Shown piece by piece: positions 12,281 through 24,110 of a DNA stretch of 64,000 bases. This stretch comes from Hanleya hanleyi (taxonomy: Eukaryota > Mollusca > Polyplacophora > Lepidopleurida > Hanleyidae): the NCBI GenBank assembly GCA_036873755.1, contig JAVTVY010018881.1, forward strand, positions 1-64,000. Reading direction: 5' to 3'. The position numbers and the translations under genes were made by a program. The notes beneath the pieces were generated by a model. The model ran no database searches, had not been told where the DNA came from, and saw only the letters and a list, made by a program, of their open reading frames with translations. Each line of letters begins with the position of its first letter. The first letter of the stretch is position 1.

Positions 12281-13120
12281 TGAGCCAAACATCATTGTCG
12301 TTCAATTATGCATTAATTTGTTTAACAGAAAACACGGCTTAATTTTTTATAGCTCGTCGAGTCGTAAATAGAAAACTGCCAGTGGAGTAGAGAAGTAGAG
12401 AAGGATGTATCGTCTCAGGAGATTTCTGTGCATTGGGGACCGCTGCCCGCCAGTTCTCAATCGCACCACACGCGATTCTATGTGTATCTGCTCATTTGGG
12501 AGAGTGGGTCCGCTGACCAACCTTACAAACTAAGTTCATTATGTTGATTTGCTTCTTTATTGTGTACTCGAAAATATTCACAACAGTCTTCCCAAAATAC
12601 AAGATGGCAATATCCCATAAAACTGCGAATTAAATACTGCCGGTGACATATTTCATACAATGTGTATGTAACAGTTATTCAGGGAACTCCTGTGTATATT
12701 GGTCAAATGGATATGCATACCTTTGTAAATTAAATTTGAACAAGATTTGTAGCCACGAAGTCCCCAGTCTATCTGAAAATGTCAATCAAACTACTAAAAT
12801 TCTCCCGACAATGCTCTCGGGTGAACTTGACATAAAACATCGGGTAACAAGAGTGTTTCACAACCTCACCACTCGAAGGGAAAGGGCAATATTACATAAA
12901 TTACAACACATATAAGGGAAGTGGGAAGAGGTGCCGACATACTGACTGCGTCATATGACTTCACAGAATAGTCTTCTGGTAAACCTATTCTAAAGCACAT
13001 AGCAAGAATCTAACGATTCGTGATATGTGTTGTATCTCAGGTACGCTTTTATTGTACCTGTTCATGTGACAACTTGGATGATATGACCACGCGGCCCCTA
13101 GCACCGGCATAAGCGGTATT
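12281..13120. repeat. Dispersed repeat (12900-13065) plus decayed PLE-like 3' end
   Basis: Bases 12900-13065 are close to the reverse complement of 44250-44410. Shared blocks include AGTGGGAAGAGGTGCCGACA, ATTCTAAAGCACATAG and ACGATTCGTGATATG. A third short copy lies near 33340-33395. The region continues at 13031-13120 into a diverged PLE-like 3' block (GTATCTCAGGTACGC ... CGGCCCCTAGCACC). The 90-codon frame at 12643-12915 shows no domain. Confidence 0.6.
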
Positions 13121-15819
13121 AGATACAAATCTAGAGAGCTATGATGGAAATGCTCTGACAACTCGTATACTGGTAATTGGTGAGCTGTTTCGCTGTGACA
13201 ACTCGTACATTGGCGATTGGTGAGCTGCCGGACTTAGCTGTGAAGATGCCCAACGTAACATAGTACTGACGCAGTAGTCCTGCCCAACGCAACATAGTAC
13301 TGACGCAGTAGTCGTGTGCCAGGTACAGACTAGCTTTAGTCGACATTAAGCACAGTACACACAGACCGAAAAGGTATTATAATATATAATGTGTTGATTG
13401 TTAAATAACTGTGCACTATGTTATTCGATAATATGGCGAAGACCGTGCCCTCTTCGGAGGTGCCGAAACTGGCAAATATTATCTCTATAAAGAGCAAACA
13501 GACTGGTAGATAGACCCAAGATCAAAGAGAGTAAGTCTTATATCTACATGTACGATACGCGATCACCACTTCTAGGTAATGGCATCAGTTTTGATTAATG
13601 TGTTGTCAGCCTTGGCGTGTTGACATCAAATTTTAGAGAAGACCAACCCAGCCGATTCCTCGGATATGTCCGATAATATTAATATACGCTTCCAACAATC
13701 CATACACATGAAAATCGGCAATTTAACGACCATGTCTAATATTGTTAAATGCAGCGCTGCTCATAGAAATAATCCGAATCCAATCAAGTACTGGTGCATA
13801 TATTCACAGGAAGCATAGATCCTGTGGAACCCGAGGAAACCACAGATAACTCCTACATGAAAAGGTGTTAAAAAGACTATATATTAGTGTTGGTTGAGTG
13901 GCACATGCATGCTTAATTTTTTCTGATGAACACGAGGAATATTTCCTGATTTTTTTTGCTTCAGTCGAACTATCTGAGTTAGAGATCTAGGTTTCTGCTG
14001 AATTGGTCGCGTGGTTTAATCTTTGTTCTGTCTAACGAGCCGACACCACAATTTATTGAGAAATGCCCGAATCTCATCTATCGTCATTGCGTAAATTAGA
14101 GGGCCGAGAAGGCTTTTCATAAATCCCCAGATGACGACGATGGTGTACGCTGGACAGGGTCCCTGCCAAGTGAAGCAACCACCATACAGTATAGCCCTGA
14201 AAAAAAAAAAATACAGCCGATGTCTGAAGATTCAATATATGTTTTATTCCCGAGATATATAACTCCCTGAGAATGTTTCAAAGAATCGTCGAGTTTTACT
14301 CCGGTGCGGTGCCATCCAACTACTGGAAGCAAACCTACTACAGGTAACAGTCGATGGTCAGGAAAATGAGGAAAAATGAACGACTATTCTGGGTATAGAG
14401 ACTGGTCGCCGACGGTGTTCCTCATATACCCAGATGCAAGGGTTGCAACTCTTTATAAAGAGCATTGGATTTCCATTGCATGATTAACCTCAGTTCTCAT
14501 TGGCCTAATTAGCGTCACCTTGTCACTGGAAGGTCTTTAGGGGAAAACATCATGGCTGATTGAGCCGCGCAGGTTGAGAATACAATATTTGATTAACTGT
14601 TAGTGATGTCGTTAAGTGATCTATTAATTACTTGTCTTCCGCACTGTACCGTAAAATTATAAGCTATCGACAACATTACAAGTTATTAATTATTTTAATA
14701 TGAAATAGCCGTTACCGGCTAGCATTTAAAATTAGAGAAGGGTAGTGAATATGCCTCAACAAACAAGAGGAAATGACCGTACACATGTTGAAAATGTATA
14801 GAATCATTGGAAGGCGAAATAGAGCAGGAGTTTGGTAACATCAGATCCGAACAACTAAACAAACTAGACCATACACAATCAAATTTGCTAAATATTCGGA
14901 AAGAAAATATAAATGACATAATAGACTGCCTTATCAGAAGCGCATTGGGAAGATATGGGTGAAAACCAACACAATATTTAATGATTTTGGAGACAAAAAA
15001 TACACAAATAAAGTATTTTACAACCAGATAAACCTTCAATGAACATAAACTATAGTATGAAAAGTTATGCAATAGTTGCAAAATACAGACAGATCATGTG
15101 TACTCCAGAAACTATATAGACATATCGACGCTTGATGTGTAAGGTCCTGTTAAATCAGAGGGCATCATCGCAAAGTCAGGGAGAATTGAAAACAAAATTA
15201 TATATTCCCGGAATTGATATAGTTTCTCAGTCGATTTTATAGAAAATATCTAGGAATGACCAGGCAATTACATATAACATGAATGGAAGGAGAATAATCG
15301 AAACACAAATACATGAGCCGACAAACCTCGAAACTATTAGAAAATTGGAGGCCAATAACCCGAGTAAAGTAAATCTTCGAACTCTATTAAAGGCAATCAT
15401 CGCCATACATGTATCTCATTGGCACTCGGCTCCGAGCTATATCATTATTTTAATACTTTGTAAATTACAGATTTATTGGGCATATTAGAGAAAAAATATC
15501 AGAAATAATGTAGCGAAATTATCGTTTCATCATATCCAGTAGCGTAGTGGTTTCAAAAAAAAAATTTCGTTTAAAATCACCTTACCTATGTCATACTCAA
15601 AGGCATTGGTTATGAATAATTGTCATGAGTTTAGCAATACGCGAAGTGTGTGTATTTAGCTATAGAATATAGCCATCTTGAACCTCTGCTAGTCCATGTA
15701 TGTCTATAAGCATTGCCAAACTCATGACACCAACATTAATTAATCCTTTACCCTCACAAGCGGTTCATGTAAAAAAACAACTAATATTTTTCAATCCATC
15801 TGGATTGATAAAACTAAAG
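13121..15819. other. No recognisable gene; two small tandem duplications
   Basis: At 13155-13228 a ~38-bp unit (TGACAACTCGTA...TTGGTGAGCTG) occurs twice. At 13247-13314 a 34-bp unit (GCCCAACG.AACATAGTACTG) occurs twice in direct order. The rest is unique AT-rich DNA. The 120-codon minus frame at 14719-15081 is compositionally biased, has no domain and is most likely chance. Confidence 0.55.
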
Positions 15820-16008
15820 AGAATCTGTCTTGCAGGAAACTAGCCTATGTTAATGTATACTATGATTGTTGTTTCTTTGTTGTTTGTTTTTTAAATTTGA
15901 TGCTAAAGCTGTATATGGAATATGTCTTTGAATTACGGACGCGTAAATTCTTTGATGGACGACGGCAAAATATCTAATGACGGATTAGACGCTTGTATCA
16001 GAAGGGTT
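15820..16008 (+). mobile_element. PLE-like retroelement, 3' untranslated fragment
   Basis: Carries CTTGCAGGAAACTAGCC, TATGTTAATGTATACTATGA, ATTCTTTGATGGACGACGGC and the 3' terminus GACGGATTAGACGCTTGTA. Confidence 0.75.
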
Positions 16009-16278
16009 CCTTGTCGGGTTCGGAAATAAAACTATATCAGAATGAAAGATTGGACGGGGTTTAGTCTCGAAGAGGAATTATTTTAATTATTAATCGAATT
16101 ATAGAAAAGCAATTACCTGGCGAAATTCAAGATGATCGATACGTAATTAATCACTCTTGACTGGAAGGAATACATAGTTAGCATTGCAAAGTGACGAATT
16201 CTATCTATACATCGGATGAACATATGTCGACTGGTAACCCTGATACAGTAATCAATGGTGACCTTCTTCAGAACCAGC

Positions 16279-16418
16279 ATATGTTTATGTATACTATGAT
16301 TGTTTTTTTTTTAATTTGGTGGTAATATTGTTATATGAAATAGGTTTTTGGATTATGGAGCGCGGAGATACATTAATGGACGACGGATAAAAAATGAATG
16401 ACGGACCAGTCTCTTGTA
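16279..16418 (+). mobile_element. PLE-like retroelement, short 3' fragment
   Basis: Blocks CATATGTTTATGTATACTAT, GGATTATGGAGCGCGGAGAT and TGAATGACGGACCAGTCTCT match the other 3' ends in order. This is a second insertion 270 bp downstream of the previous one, in the same orientation. Confidence 0.7.
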
Positions 16419-18107
16419 ATTCAAATTTCTCGATGAAATGACATATTCTTTATGAGAGCAAAGAAATATAAAAAATGAAAGCCTACCCGAAAATTATTTT
16501 CACTGTACCCGAACCATGCGAGACTGAGTGTTGACGGAAGAAGAGATGCCTACAATACGGTTTACACCTTTTGCTAATGTGTCTAATTTTCTCTCTAAAG
16601 CATGTACTCTGGCAGATTTATTCTACAAAGACAAACAGATTTTCACAAGAAAAGGGGTATTGGACTTCCAACCATTTACACCGATATACCAAACATGTAA
16701 AGAGTAATAAAATGCACGAAACAAAACGTAAAGCGAAATGGTCAGTTCGCTCCTGACGTCATATGACCTAACTGTCAACATTGTTGAAAAGATGTCTACA
16801 GCAAGTAAAATTATTGTGGTAAAAATTGTCATACTATCTGAAAAATTATTGTTTTGAATGTATTACAAAACTCAAAATGCCTCAAGTATGGAAGAACAGA
16901 CACATATTTACATTGTACTTCTATATGTTGGAATTCTTCATTTGGATCTCATTGACCAGATTAGTGCACTTGATTATCTCGTTGTTCAAGAAAAGTGGTC
17001 ACCGATATATAATTGTCAGAAGCGGTCAACTATGACGAGGGCCCTTCAGGAGTTTAATATATATTCTCATATGAACATTTTATTATGCAATCCCGCTACT
17101 TGGACTTGGCAATCGGGTCTAGAGAGAAAACAAATCGAGTTATCTACCTTTATTATGATCTACCTAATACTTTCAATTTAAATGATATAGCGACTGGAAT
17201 GACATGGTTATGGTAAATACATTCTCTCTATAGGCCAGATTGTCACGTGATAAAACATTAACGACAATCCTTTACAAAGCGATCACGTGATCAAACTTCG
17301 TTGACAAGTCATTAGAAACATGTGATTACACATGTCTGTCATATCCGTAATCCTGAGTGCTCGAATACTTGCTCAATAAACTTTGAACCTAAACCGGTTT
17401 CTATTTTCTTCCTCTCCTCTTTCTGGACCTGTGGGCGCGAACTCTACTTTGTTCACTACTTAGTATTATTTCCCCGTCATTTACTCACATGGTCGGATAG
17501 ATAGTGAGCATGACAGTCTTTATCAACATATATTCATATATTGCCTTCAAGATAATGATGTGATATCTTCCGATTCCATACTGATCCTGTATCATCCGCA
17601 GATTGTTGTTGTATTCAGTCACATTGCGACGAAATCTCCCGAATTAACGCCAAAATACCAGAGTGGAGCACTATGTGTTCAGCAAATTCTGCAGTAGTTT
17701 CTCATTACCTGACTAAGGCTTAAAGGAGTTAAGTTTTCAGGGTGACCTTGACCGAATGTAGATCTTGAAAGTGTCATCACCTTCCCGTAATAAGTGGATA
17801 CAGCAACACAACGTGTGGTAGATTAATGGTAAAAGGGGTATAACTCTGAGCAGCATACGACATGGCACTCTTACAGTTTTGAATTTACCTCACGGGGTTA
17901 TACTTTAATCACTCGTTCAGAGTAATATACAGCTGTATGTATTATTGTGATTTATATACATATACGTGTATCACTATGTTTACCTGATCTATTGGAGAAA
18001 ATAAATCACCCCCTGAAATATCAGATAAGACCAGCTCTTTCCTTAATTAACAGATGAAGCACGTTAGAATATAATATGATCTGAGGTATGTTCAGTTGAA
18101 CTAGCCA
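16419..18107. other. No recognisable gene; one shared 65-bp repeat
   Basis: Bases 17626-17690 (GCGACGAAATCTCCCGAATT onward) recur at 20750-20812 with about 85 percent identity. The frames at 16571-17504 overlap one another and have no domain. Confidence 0.5.
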
Positions 18108-18905
18108 ACTGTGAAGCTTGAGGATCTTGAAGTACATGAGTACATACAGTCCCTTGCTCGGGGTTAAGAGGAATTAGACGCAAGTTACGAAACATAAGTC
18201 CATAGATTTTGCACGCTACGCTCGTATTTTGATATCAATATGCGATATGTATCGCCAATTTGAGAGTATTTGAGCTGAGGCGCTTGGTGGTACATAAGTT
18301 TGATACCTTTCCGCAATAATGATTTTTAACGTTGATAAAAATCGTCACATTTTACACATGATCTAGCAAATGTCACTAGATATGTAGACGCCATAAGCAG
18401 GTCCCACTGGAATATTACTCTCCAGACAGGAATAGTTTAAGATGTCGAAATTATATTGATCTCTCTTGGCGTAAAGTCGACGAGAGAGAAGATCTGTCAT
18501 CATGGCTATCTGTAGCTTCCTTCAGATCCAGTGACGGTGAACATATATCCTTCACTGCATCATTTATATAGCCATTATCCACAGCGCGAAGATCGTCTAT
18601 ATAGCGTTTTGTGAATGATAAGAAACGGGCTTTGTGATGATTGGTTTCTGAATATAGGTCATTGAAAAGGGATGCACACTAAGTACCCATATGGAATACC
18701 TATGCGCTGTCGATAGATTGTGTTGCCAAATTTCACATATTTATTTTTACTGAGATATTCAAGCAACTCTATAAACAAAGAAACATCACATGAATGATAT
18801 CCCTTGTATGTAGTAGAGCTAAAGAATGCATCAGGGCTTCTGACAATATATCTGAGATCAGTTTTATTTATAACTGTTCTCTTATTAACACGACTATATG
18901 CATAA
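18108..18905 (-). pseudogene. PLE-like reverse transcriptase remnant, minus-strand copy
   Basis: Read on the minus strand, frameshifted pieces in order give CDVSLFIELLEYLSK, YVKFGNTIYRQRIGIP, LFNDLYSE, FTKRYIDDLRAVDNGY and VKDI..PSLDLKEATDSHD. These match the pattern [30 protein letters not shown] ... RYIDDL of a retroelement reverse transcriptase; (Y/V/I)DD is the catalytic aspartate pair. In this copy the MGTNCAP block is damaged (IPYGY). Stops and frameshifts make it a dead copy. Assignment to Penelope-like elements rests on the A-P-x-x-A-x-L-[FY] and Y-I-D-D context and is moderate. Confidence 0.7.
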
Positions 18906-18914
18906 GCTATTAAA

Positions 18915-19685
18915 GCCTATGATTTCAAAGCCCGTTCCTTCTCATTCACCAAACGCTATATACCAGTACGTATACGCGACCTTCGTGACCTAAATAATCG
19001 TTATATTCATGCCACAATGAAGGATATATATCTGCCTTCACTGGGTATGAAGTAAACAACCTAAATTTCATTAAAACTGAATAGCCGTCTCTCTCGTCGA
19101 CTTTCTGGCATGATTGCAATTTCGAGATGGTAAACTATCCCTTTGGACAGTAATATTCCAAAGGGATTCGCATATGACGCATACATAGTTCGCATAGCAG
19201 CATTCGCTAGATTCTTTTGTAAAGTGTGACGATATCAATCAGTCACAAGGCATTATTGGAGAAACTAGGCTAAGCAGCCAAGCGCCCCAACTGAAAGTTC
19301 CTCAGACTTGGCGACACATACCGTATGCGCCCCATGTACTTCAAGATCTTAATAGCGTTGATATGAACGGTCACAATCAACGCGTGACTGAGATACATCA
19401 TTCACCATACAACGATTTTCGTATCGAAAATAATATGAACATAAGAATATTGATCAGCGATACGGATTTGATATTTGGAACAGCAATATATCTTACCGGG
19501 ATTATTGAAAACTGTTAACTACTTCTCTTTTGAAGGAAACTAGCCAATGTGTATGTATATTGTCATTGTTTTTTTATTATTTTGTTCTACTACTGTTATA
19601 CGAATTAGGTATTTGTATTATGTATGCGGAAATTCGTTAATGGGCAACGGCTGAATATTGAATGACGGATTAGGCTCTTAGACCA
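18915..19685 (+). pseudogene. PLE-like retroelement, plus-strand copy abutting the previous one
   Basis: Plus-strand remnants include FKARSFSFTKRYIP, KDIYLPSLGMK, and a damaged YDAYIVRIAAFARFFCK block. The family 3' region follows: GTGACTGAGATACATCATTC, ATCAGCGATACGGATTTGAT, GAAACTAGCCAATG, ATTGAATGACGGATTAGGCT. It begins within about 10 bp of the 5' edge of the minus copy at 18905, so the two copies are head-to-head. Confidence 0.7.
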
Positions 19686-20024
19686 TTTTTTGTGGGATTT
19701 TTGTATTTGTTTATAGTGACTTGCTTGATTCTAAAAATAATGCTGTCTATGTAAAATTTTGCTACACTATATACCAACATCATATAGACTTTCTTACGGG
19801 TACCATTCGTACACCATTTTTGACAGATCTATATGCGTTCTCTTTTTATCATTACGAATACACGCAGAAACTTTAAAGATGACCAGTTCAAAGTCATATT
19901 TTACCAAACATCATATAAACCATCTCATTACCTTGGTAGGGTTAAATCCACCTTTATTAAACTTGAACAATCCAACAGCCAGTTCAAAATTATGGGACAT
20001 CATGTTTCTATTAATAATTATGTA

Positions 20025-20145
20025 AATGGTGTAGTGGCGGCCTTCCCGACCGGAGCTCGAATCACCGACCTCTCATTTATGAGTCCTATCGATTGAGCTA
20101 AGGGAAATTTCCGCTAACTGCCAGCTAATACAGGCACTGGTGAAC
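20025..20145 (-). mobile_element. tRNA-derived SINE head (Met-like)
   Basis: On the minus strand TTCCC and GGGAA can pair as a shortened acceptor stem around TAGCTCAATCGATAGG (A box), CTCATAA (anticodon-loop-like, CAT) and GATTCGAGCTCC (B box-like). It is too short and degenerate for a working tRNA, and it shares AGCGGAAATTTC with the next entry. Confidence 0.5.
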
Positions 20146-20334
20146 CTACCACTTACCACAAAGAATCAATACTTAACCCCAGGACTAGCTTGACAATCTA
20201 TCACATTCCCTCCCTTGATTCCCTCAATGATTCAACTCGACAAACAGGTTATCATCAACAATACTTACTACATTCCGCAACTCTACAATCTGACTAACAC
20301 AATCCACTTCCATTTCCTCAAGGATCCTACTGGC

Positions 20335-20455
20335 GACGCCAATGTTCTAGTGGTCGCGTTCCCTATCCGGGTTTGAAGTCCAATGCACGACCGACTGAGC
20401 TATAGAGAAATTTCCGCTAGGTACAAGTTAGTACAGAATCTGGTGAGCTCAATTC
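20335..20455 (-). mobile_element. tRNA-derived SINE head, second copy
   Basis: Minus strand shows CTATAGCTCAGTCGGTC (A box-like) and a degenerate downstream half. It is preceded by the same AGCGGAAATTTC and GTACTAAC / GTATTAGC context as the copy at 20025-20145, in the same orientation 310 bp away. Confidence 0.45.
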
Positions 20456-20535
20456 CTATCAGATATTGACGATAAGGGCTCAATCGCATCTCGACAACAG
20501 ACAGTATTACAATTTGAACATACAGAAGGGCCTGC

Positions 20536-20605
20536 TATAACTAGCCTGGCAGCATTTGCTAGATCATGTGCAAGGATTTAACGAATTCAATCAACACCAT
20601 AAAAG
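20536..20605 (+). pseudogene. PLE-like coding scrap
   Basis: GCATTTGCTAGATCATGTGC encodes AFARSCA, the conserved block seen at 26165-26473 and 38533-38739. A frameshifted NEFNQHHKS follows. Confidence 0.6.
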
Positions 20606-21440
20606 TAGCGTAAATAGGGGACCTTTAGATCATATGAGCAGAATCGGGATCAAAATCAGGATCAGTGACGTCATCACCGGAAGGGACTTCATCAGCGGAA
20701 ATTGCATCATCAGCGGAAGTTACATTATGATCGGAAGTTATACTGTTATGCGACGGAGTCTCCCGAATTAACGCCGAAATACCAAAGTTGAACACTAATG
20801 TTCAGAAAATCCCACGTGTTTACATGCCTGTACGGTATTATCCTTTTATACCAAGCTCTTCCGTGGGACATTTGAGCTTTTCAATATCCACATCCGTATT
20901 AAGGCTGTCAGTGGGCATGTCGAATTATTTCATGTCGAGTCAAATTATGGCACGTCAAACCGTACGCACTTTATGACATAAAACGGTCTTATAGGCATAT
21001 ATCCGTTAGAAATAGTCCTGGGCCGTTGAATTTTCCATGCTGCATTAATTCTAGTCTCTTGGGCTGACTGTATGTACCGTACCTATAACAGCAAGAGGCT
21101 ACTTTAATTTTGGGGTCATGTCATTTGCTTGAATATGATCACAATAGACTAATTGCATCACACCATGACCAAAACATCATGGAGACATTCAAAAAAGGGG
21201 AAATTAGAGTAATTGTGCGTTTCGACCTAAAAATGTGTAAATCAATTTATTTTGCAATTTACCAAGTAGCTGTTGTGGGAAAAAGGGAAGAAAAACTCGG
21301 GTCCAGAAATGGGCACAATTGTTAGGTTAAGTGCCGTAATCTAACGTTTTAGCCATTTAGTCTCGGCTATAAACTGTTCAGGGGATCTTTGCACTAGTAA
21401 CTTGAGAATGGAGCTGGCAATTGTAATGTCCTATATAAAG
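20606..21440. other. No recognisable gene; CGGAAG-rich patch
   Basis: Bases 20676-20740 contain four CGGAA(G/A) motifs in short order, with TGACGTCA at 20667-20674 beside them. The frames at 20556-20771, 20788-20976 and 21110-21325 show no domain. Confidence 0.4.
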
Positions 21441-21442
21441 CG

Positions 21443-22150
21443 TCAGATCCGACATTCAAAATTCAGCCGTCGTCTGTAAAAAAATTCCACATCAGTAATC
21501 GAAATACCTATTTCGTATGACAGTTAGCACCAATTCCAAATATGTATGAAATAAAAAGAATAAAAATAAAAACAAATATTAATCATAGTATACATAAGCA
21601 TATGCTAGTTTCCTGCAAGAGAGAAGCGGTCAACAATTTTCAATGATGCCGGCAAGACCTCATGATGTTCCATATATATAAAATCTGTATCGCTGATCAG
21701 TATTCTTAATCCAGATGATTTTCTTTGCTAGGTCGTTATCTAGAGAATAATGTATCTCAGTCACGCTTTTATTTTTGACATTTCATATGAATACCATGAG
21801 GATCTTGAAGCATATGCGTTCGTACGGCCCCTAGCCCCAAGACATGATGATGTTCTATACATAAAATCCTAATCACTGACCACTATCCGTTACCCGAATG
21901 AATGCCAAATCGTTGCTACAGTTTGTATCTTAGTCACACTTTGATTGTGGCTGTTCATTTGAACACCATGGAGATGTAAGAAACATAATATTCAAAAGGC
22001 CCCTAGCCCCAGGTTAAGAGGAATGAGACACGGGTTGCAAAACATAGCACCAGAGATCTTTCACGCCACGATCGTATTTTTGCCGCCAGTGTACGATATT
22101 TATCACAGAATATGAGAAACATTGAATGAAGGCGTTTGGTGGTATAGCCC
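21443..22150 (-). mobile_element. Two successive PLE-like 3' fragments
   Basis: The first (21443-21840) runs from the terminus AAGCGTCAGATCCGACATTC through CATAAGCATATGCTAGTTTC and AATCTGTATCGCTGATCAGT to TACGGCCCCTAGCCCC. At 21841 the order restarts (GACATGATGATGTTC, GTATCTTAGTCACAC) and extends further to GGCGTTTGGTGGTATAGCCC. It is either a partial tandem duplication or two insertions. Confidence 0.7.
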
Positions 22151-22389
22151 TGCTTGACAGTTTAGATGGCATGCTCTGTTATATCTGCATGCCGCCGGTA
22201 TCTTTGTACGGTCACTTAGTGGATGGACCGTCCATGAGTTCAGGGAACATGTGCAATAGATATCTTGAGAAGAGAAAATAACTGTTCACACCAACAATTG
22301 TTGCAGTTTTATTTATTCAAGCCTATCACAGGGATGGAACGCTGGAACATTGTAGTGGCGACAAAGTCAGTCTCCCGAACCTGAAACAA

Positions 22390-22614
22390 CTCAATGTATA
22401 CGGACAATTATGACAAGTTTCTTCCAACCATCACGTATGTGTTTTTTGTTGGACTGGAGATTATCTTGCTGCTCGCCGATCCCCTCTCGCATTTCCGTCG
22501 TTCGACTTCGAGGTAGAACAAAAGGATTAAAAGTCTGTATCTGGAAGGGAAAGCGTTGTATTATAGATTCCATTTCCTTGACTAGCTTTCCCGTCATGTT
22601 GAAATGAACAATCG
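22390..22614. other. No recognisable gene
   Basis: Open frames on both strands (22391-22597 minus, 22410-22607 plus) overlap almost exactly and encode no known motif. Neither shows flanking splice sites with matching phase, so they are treated as chance. Confidence 0.4.
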
Positions 22615-22912
22615 CTCAAGATCAAGATCCTCATGGCGTTAATACGAACAGCCACAATCAAAGCGTGACTGAGATACATCATTCTCTAGATGGCTATTTT
22701 ACTACGAATATCATAAGGATTAAGAATACTGATCAGCGATACGGATTTGCTATTTTGTGAACATCACTTCTCTTGCAGGAAACTGTGACTGTGTTTTTAA
22801 ATTTGTGCTAATGTTGTTATATGGAATATGGAATAGGTGTTTGGATTATGGACGCGGAGATTCTTTGATGGATGACGGCTGAATAACGAATGACGGACCA
22901 GATGCTTGCAAC
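22615..22912 (+). mobile_element. PLE-like retroelement, 3' fragment
   Basis: Contains AAGCGTGACTGAGATACATC, GATCAGCGATACGGATTTGC, CTCTTGCAGGAAACT and the terminus TGACGGACCAGATGCTTGCA. Confidence 0.75.
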
Positions 22913-24110
22913 TTGTTGACAAGGATCGACGAAAACGTTAACTTAATCAGGTAAATTCAGTGTCTGGTTATATGCACTGATTCTCGGCTCATCGTTGCCT
23001 TGAAAAATAGATTGGATTCCTTGTATAGTGACCATGTAATGAGGAGGATAGTTCATTCTATATAAAATCTATCAAGCGCATATATAATATATTTTATCAA
23101 CTCGAAAGAGAGGTAATATTTGAAAGTTGTACTCATCCCATGACATTTAGTGAATACAAATCAATTTCATAGTGTAGTTAGGCCATGATACTTTGGACAA
23201 ATTATCCTTTTTGTCATTCTCCATGATCTCATGAGATCTCGCTGAATTAATTGGTTACCAAACAACCGAAAATTATTATGTGAGTGGTGATTTTGGTGTA
23301 GAAAGATGATCAACTGGTTTATTGGTCTACCGTACCAAAAAAACATTCGCAATATTGCGGTTCTTAATTGAGCGTAGGATTTCAACGTTAGTCGTTGACT
23401 TTTAGACAGGTCGTCGAATGTTCATATCATGGCAGCCAAGAATATTTCCAACATTGTTTCGTTCCCGTTCCACACTGGAACTCTCATTCTACTCCACCAA
23501 AATTAAAGGACCGCGGATATAGAACTCATTGCCAGCCAGCCTGAAATGTCATGCCTCCAAGTCACTGTTTAAATACCCACTGAAAGACTTTTTGCTCAAT
23601 AAATTCGGACGCTGATATGGTCATTATTAATTTCAACCGTAATTTCTTGCCTACCGGGCACCCTTCATCTTACCACCAATTATCCATGCGCATCGATCAG
23701 TCTATTTCCAACGAAGTTATATGTGTATAATGCCTTGTTTAACAGTGCGCAGTCTCTAGTAAACATTCATCGTTTTTGTTGTGTGTGTGCGATATCTCTC
23801 GATAATTGATCTATTGCAGTGCCTTATTCATCTTACTACTGTAAATATTATATTCGCCTTATTCACCGAACTAGCGTAAATATTAGAACATCGAAAACTG
23901 TATTGTAACTTTCCATACTCCTCTCGCCGTATACCATGAACATCTACTCTAGCTAATCCGGGATAAAACAAGCCCCCCCCCCTCCCCCCACGCCCCTGGG
24001 GTTTTACTCCCGCCTTATGTGCGGCTAATGTTATTTTTATCTTGATATCCTGTATATTCGTGTATCTGCTGTATGTTTGGTGAATAAATTCAATTCAATT
24101 CAATTCAGTA
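22913..24110 (+). mobile_element. Possible LINE 3' end with AATTC tail
   Basis: The segment ends GTGAATAAATTCAATTCAATTCAATTCAG-like at 24080-24106: AATAAA followed by a pentanucleotide AATTC tail, a common design for RTE/CR1-type LINE ends. No clear protein remains upstream. A run of ten C, T, then six C is at 23973-23989. The 22913-23500 part is otherwise featureless. Confidence 0.4.

Noticed and set aside
20025..20145. Functional tRNA-Met gene
   Set aside because: Acceptor stem of only five pairs, short D and T arms, and a related degenerate copy nearby; fits a SINE head better.
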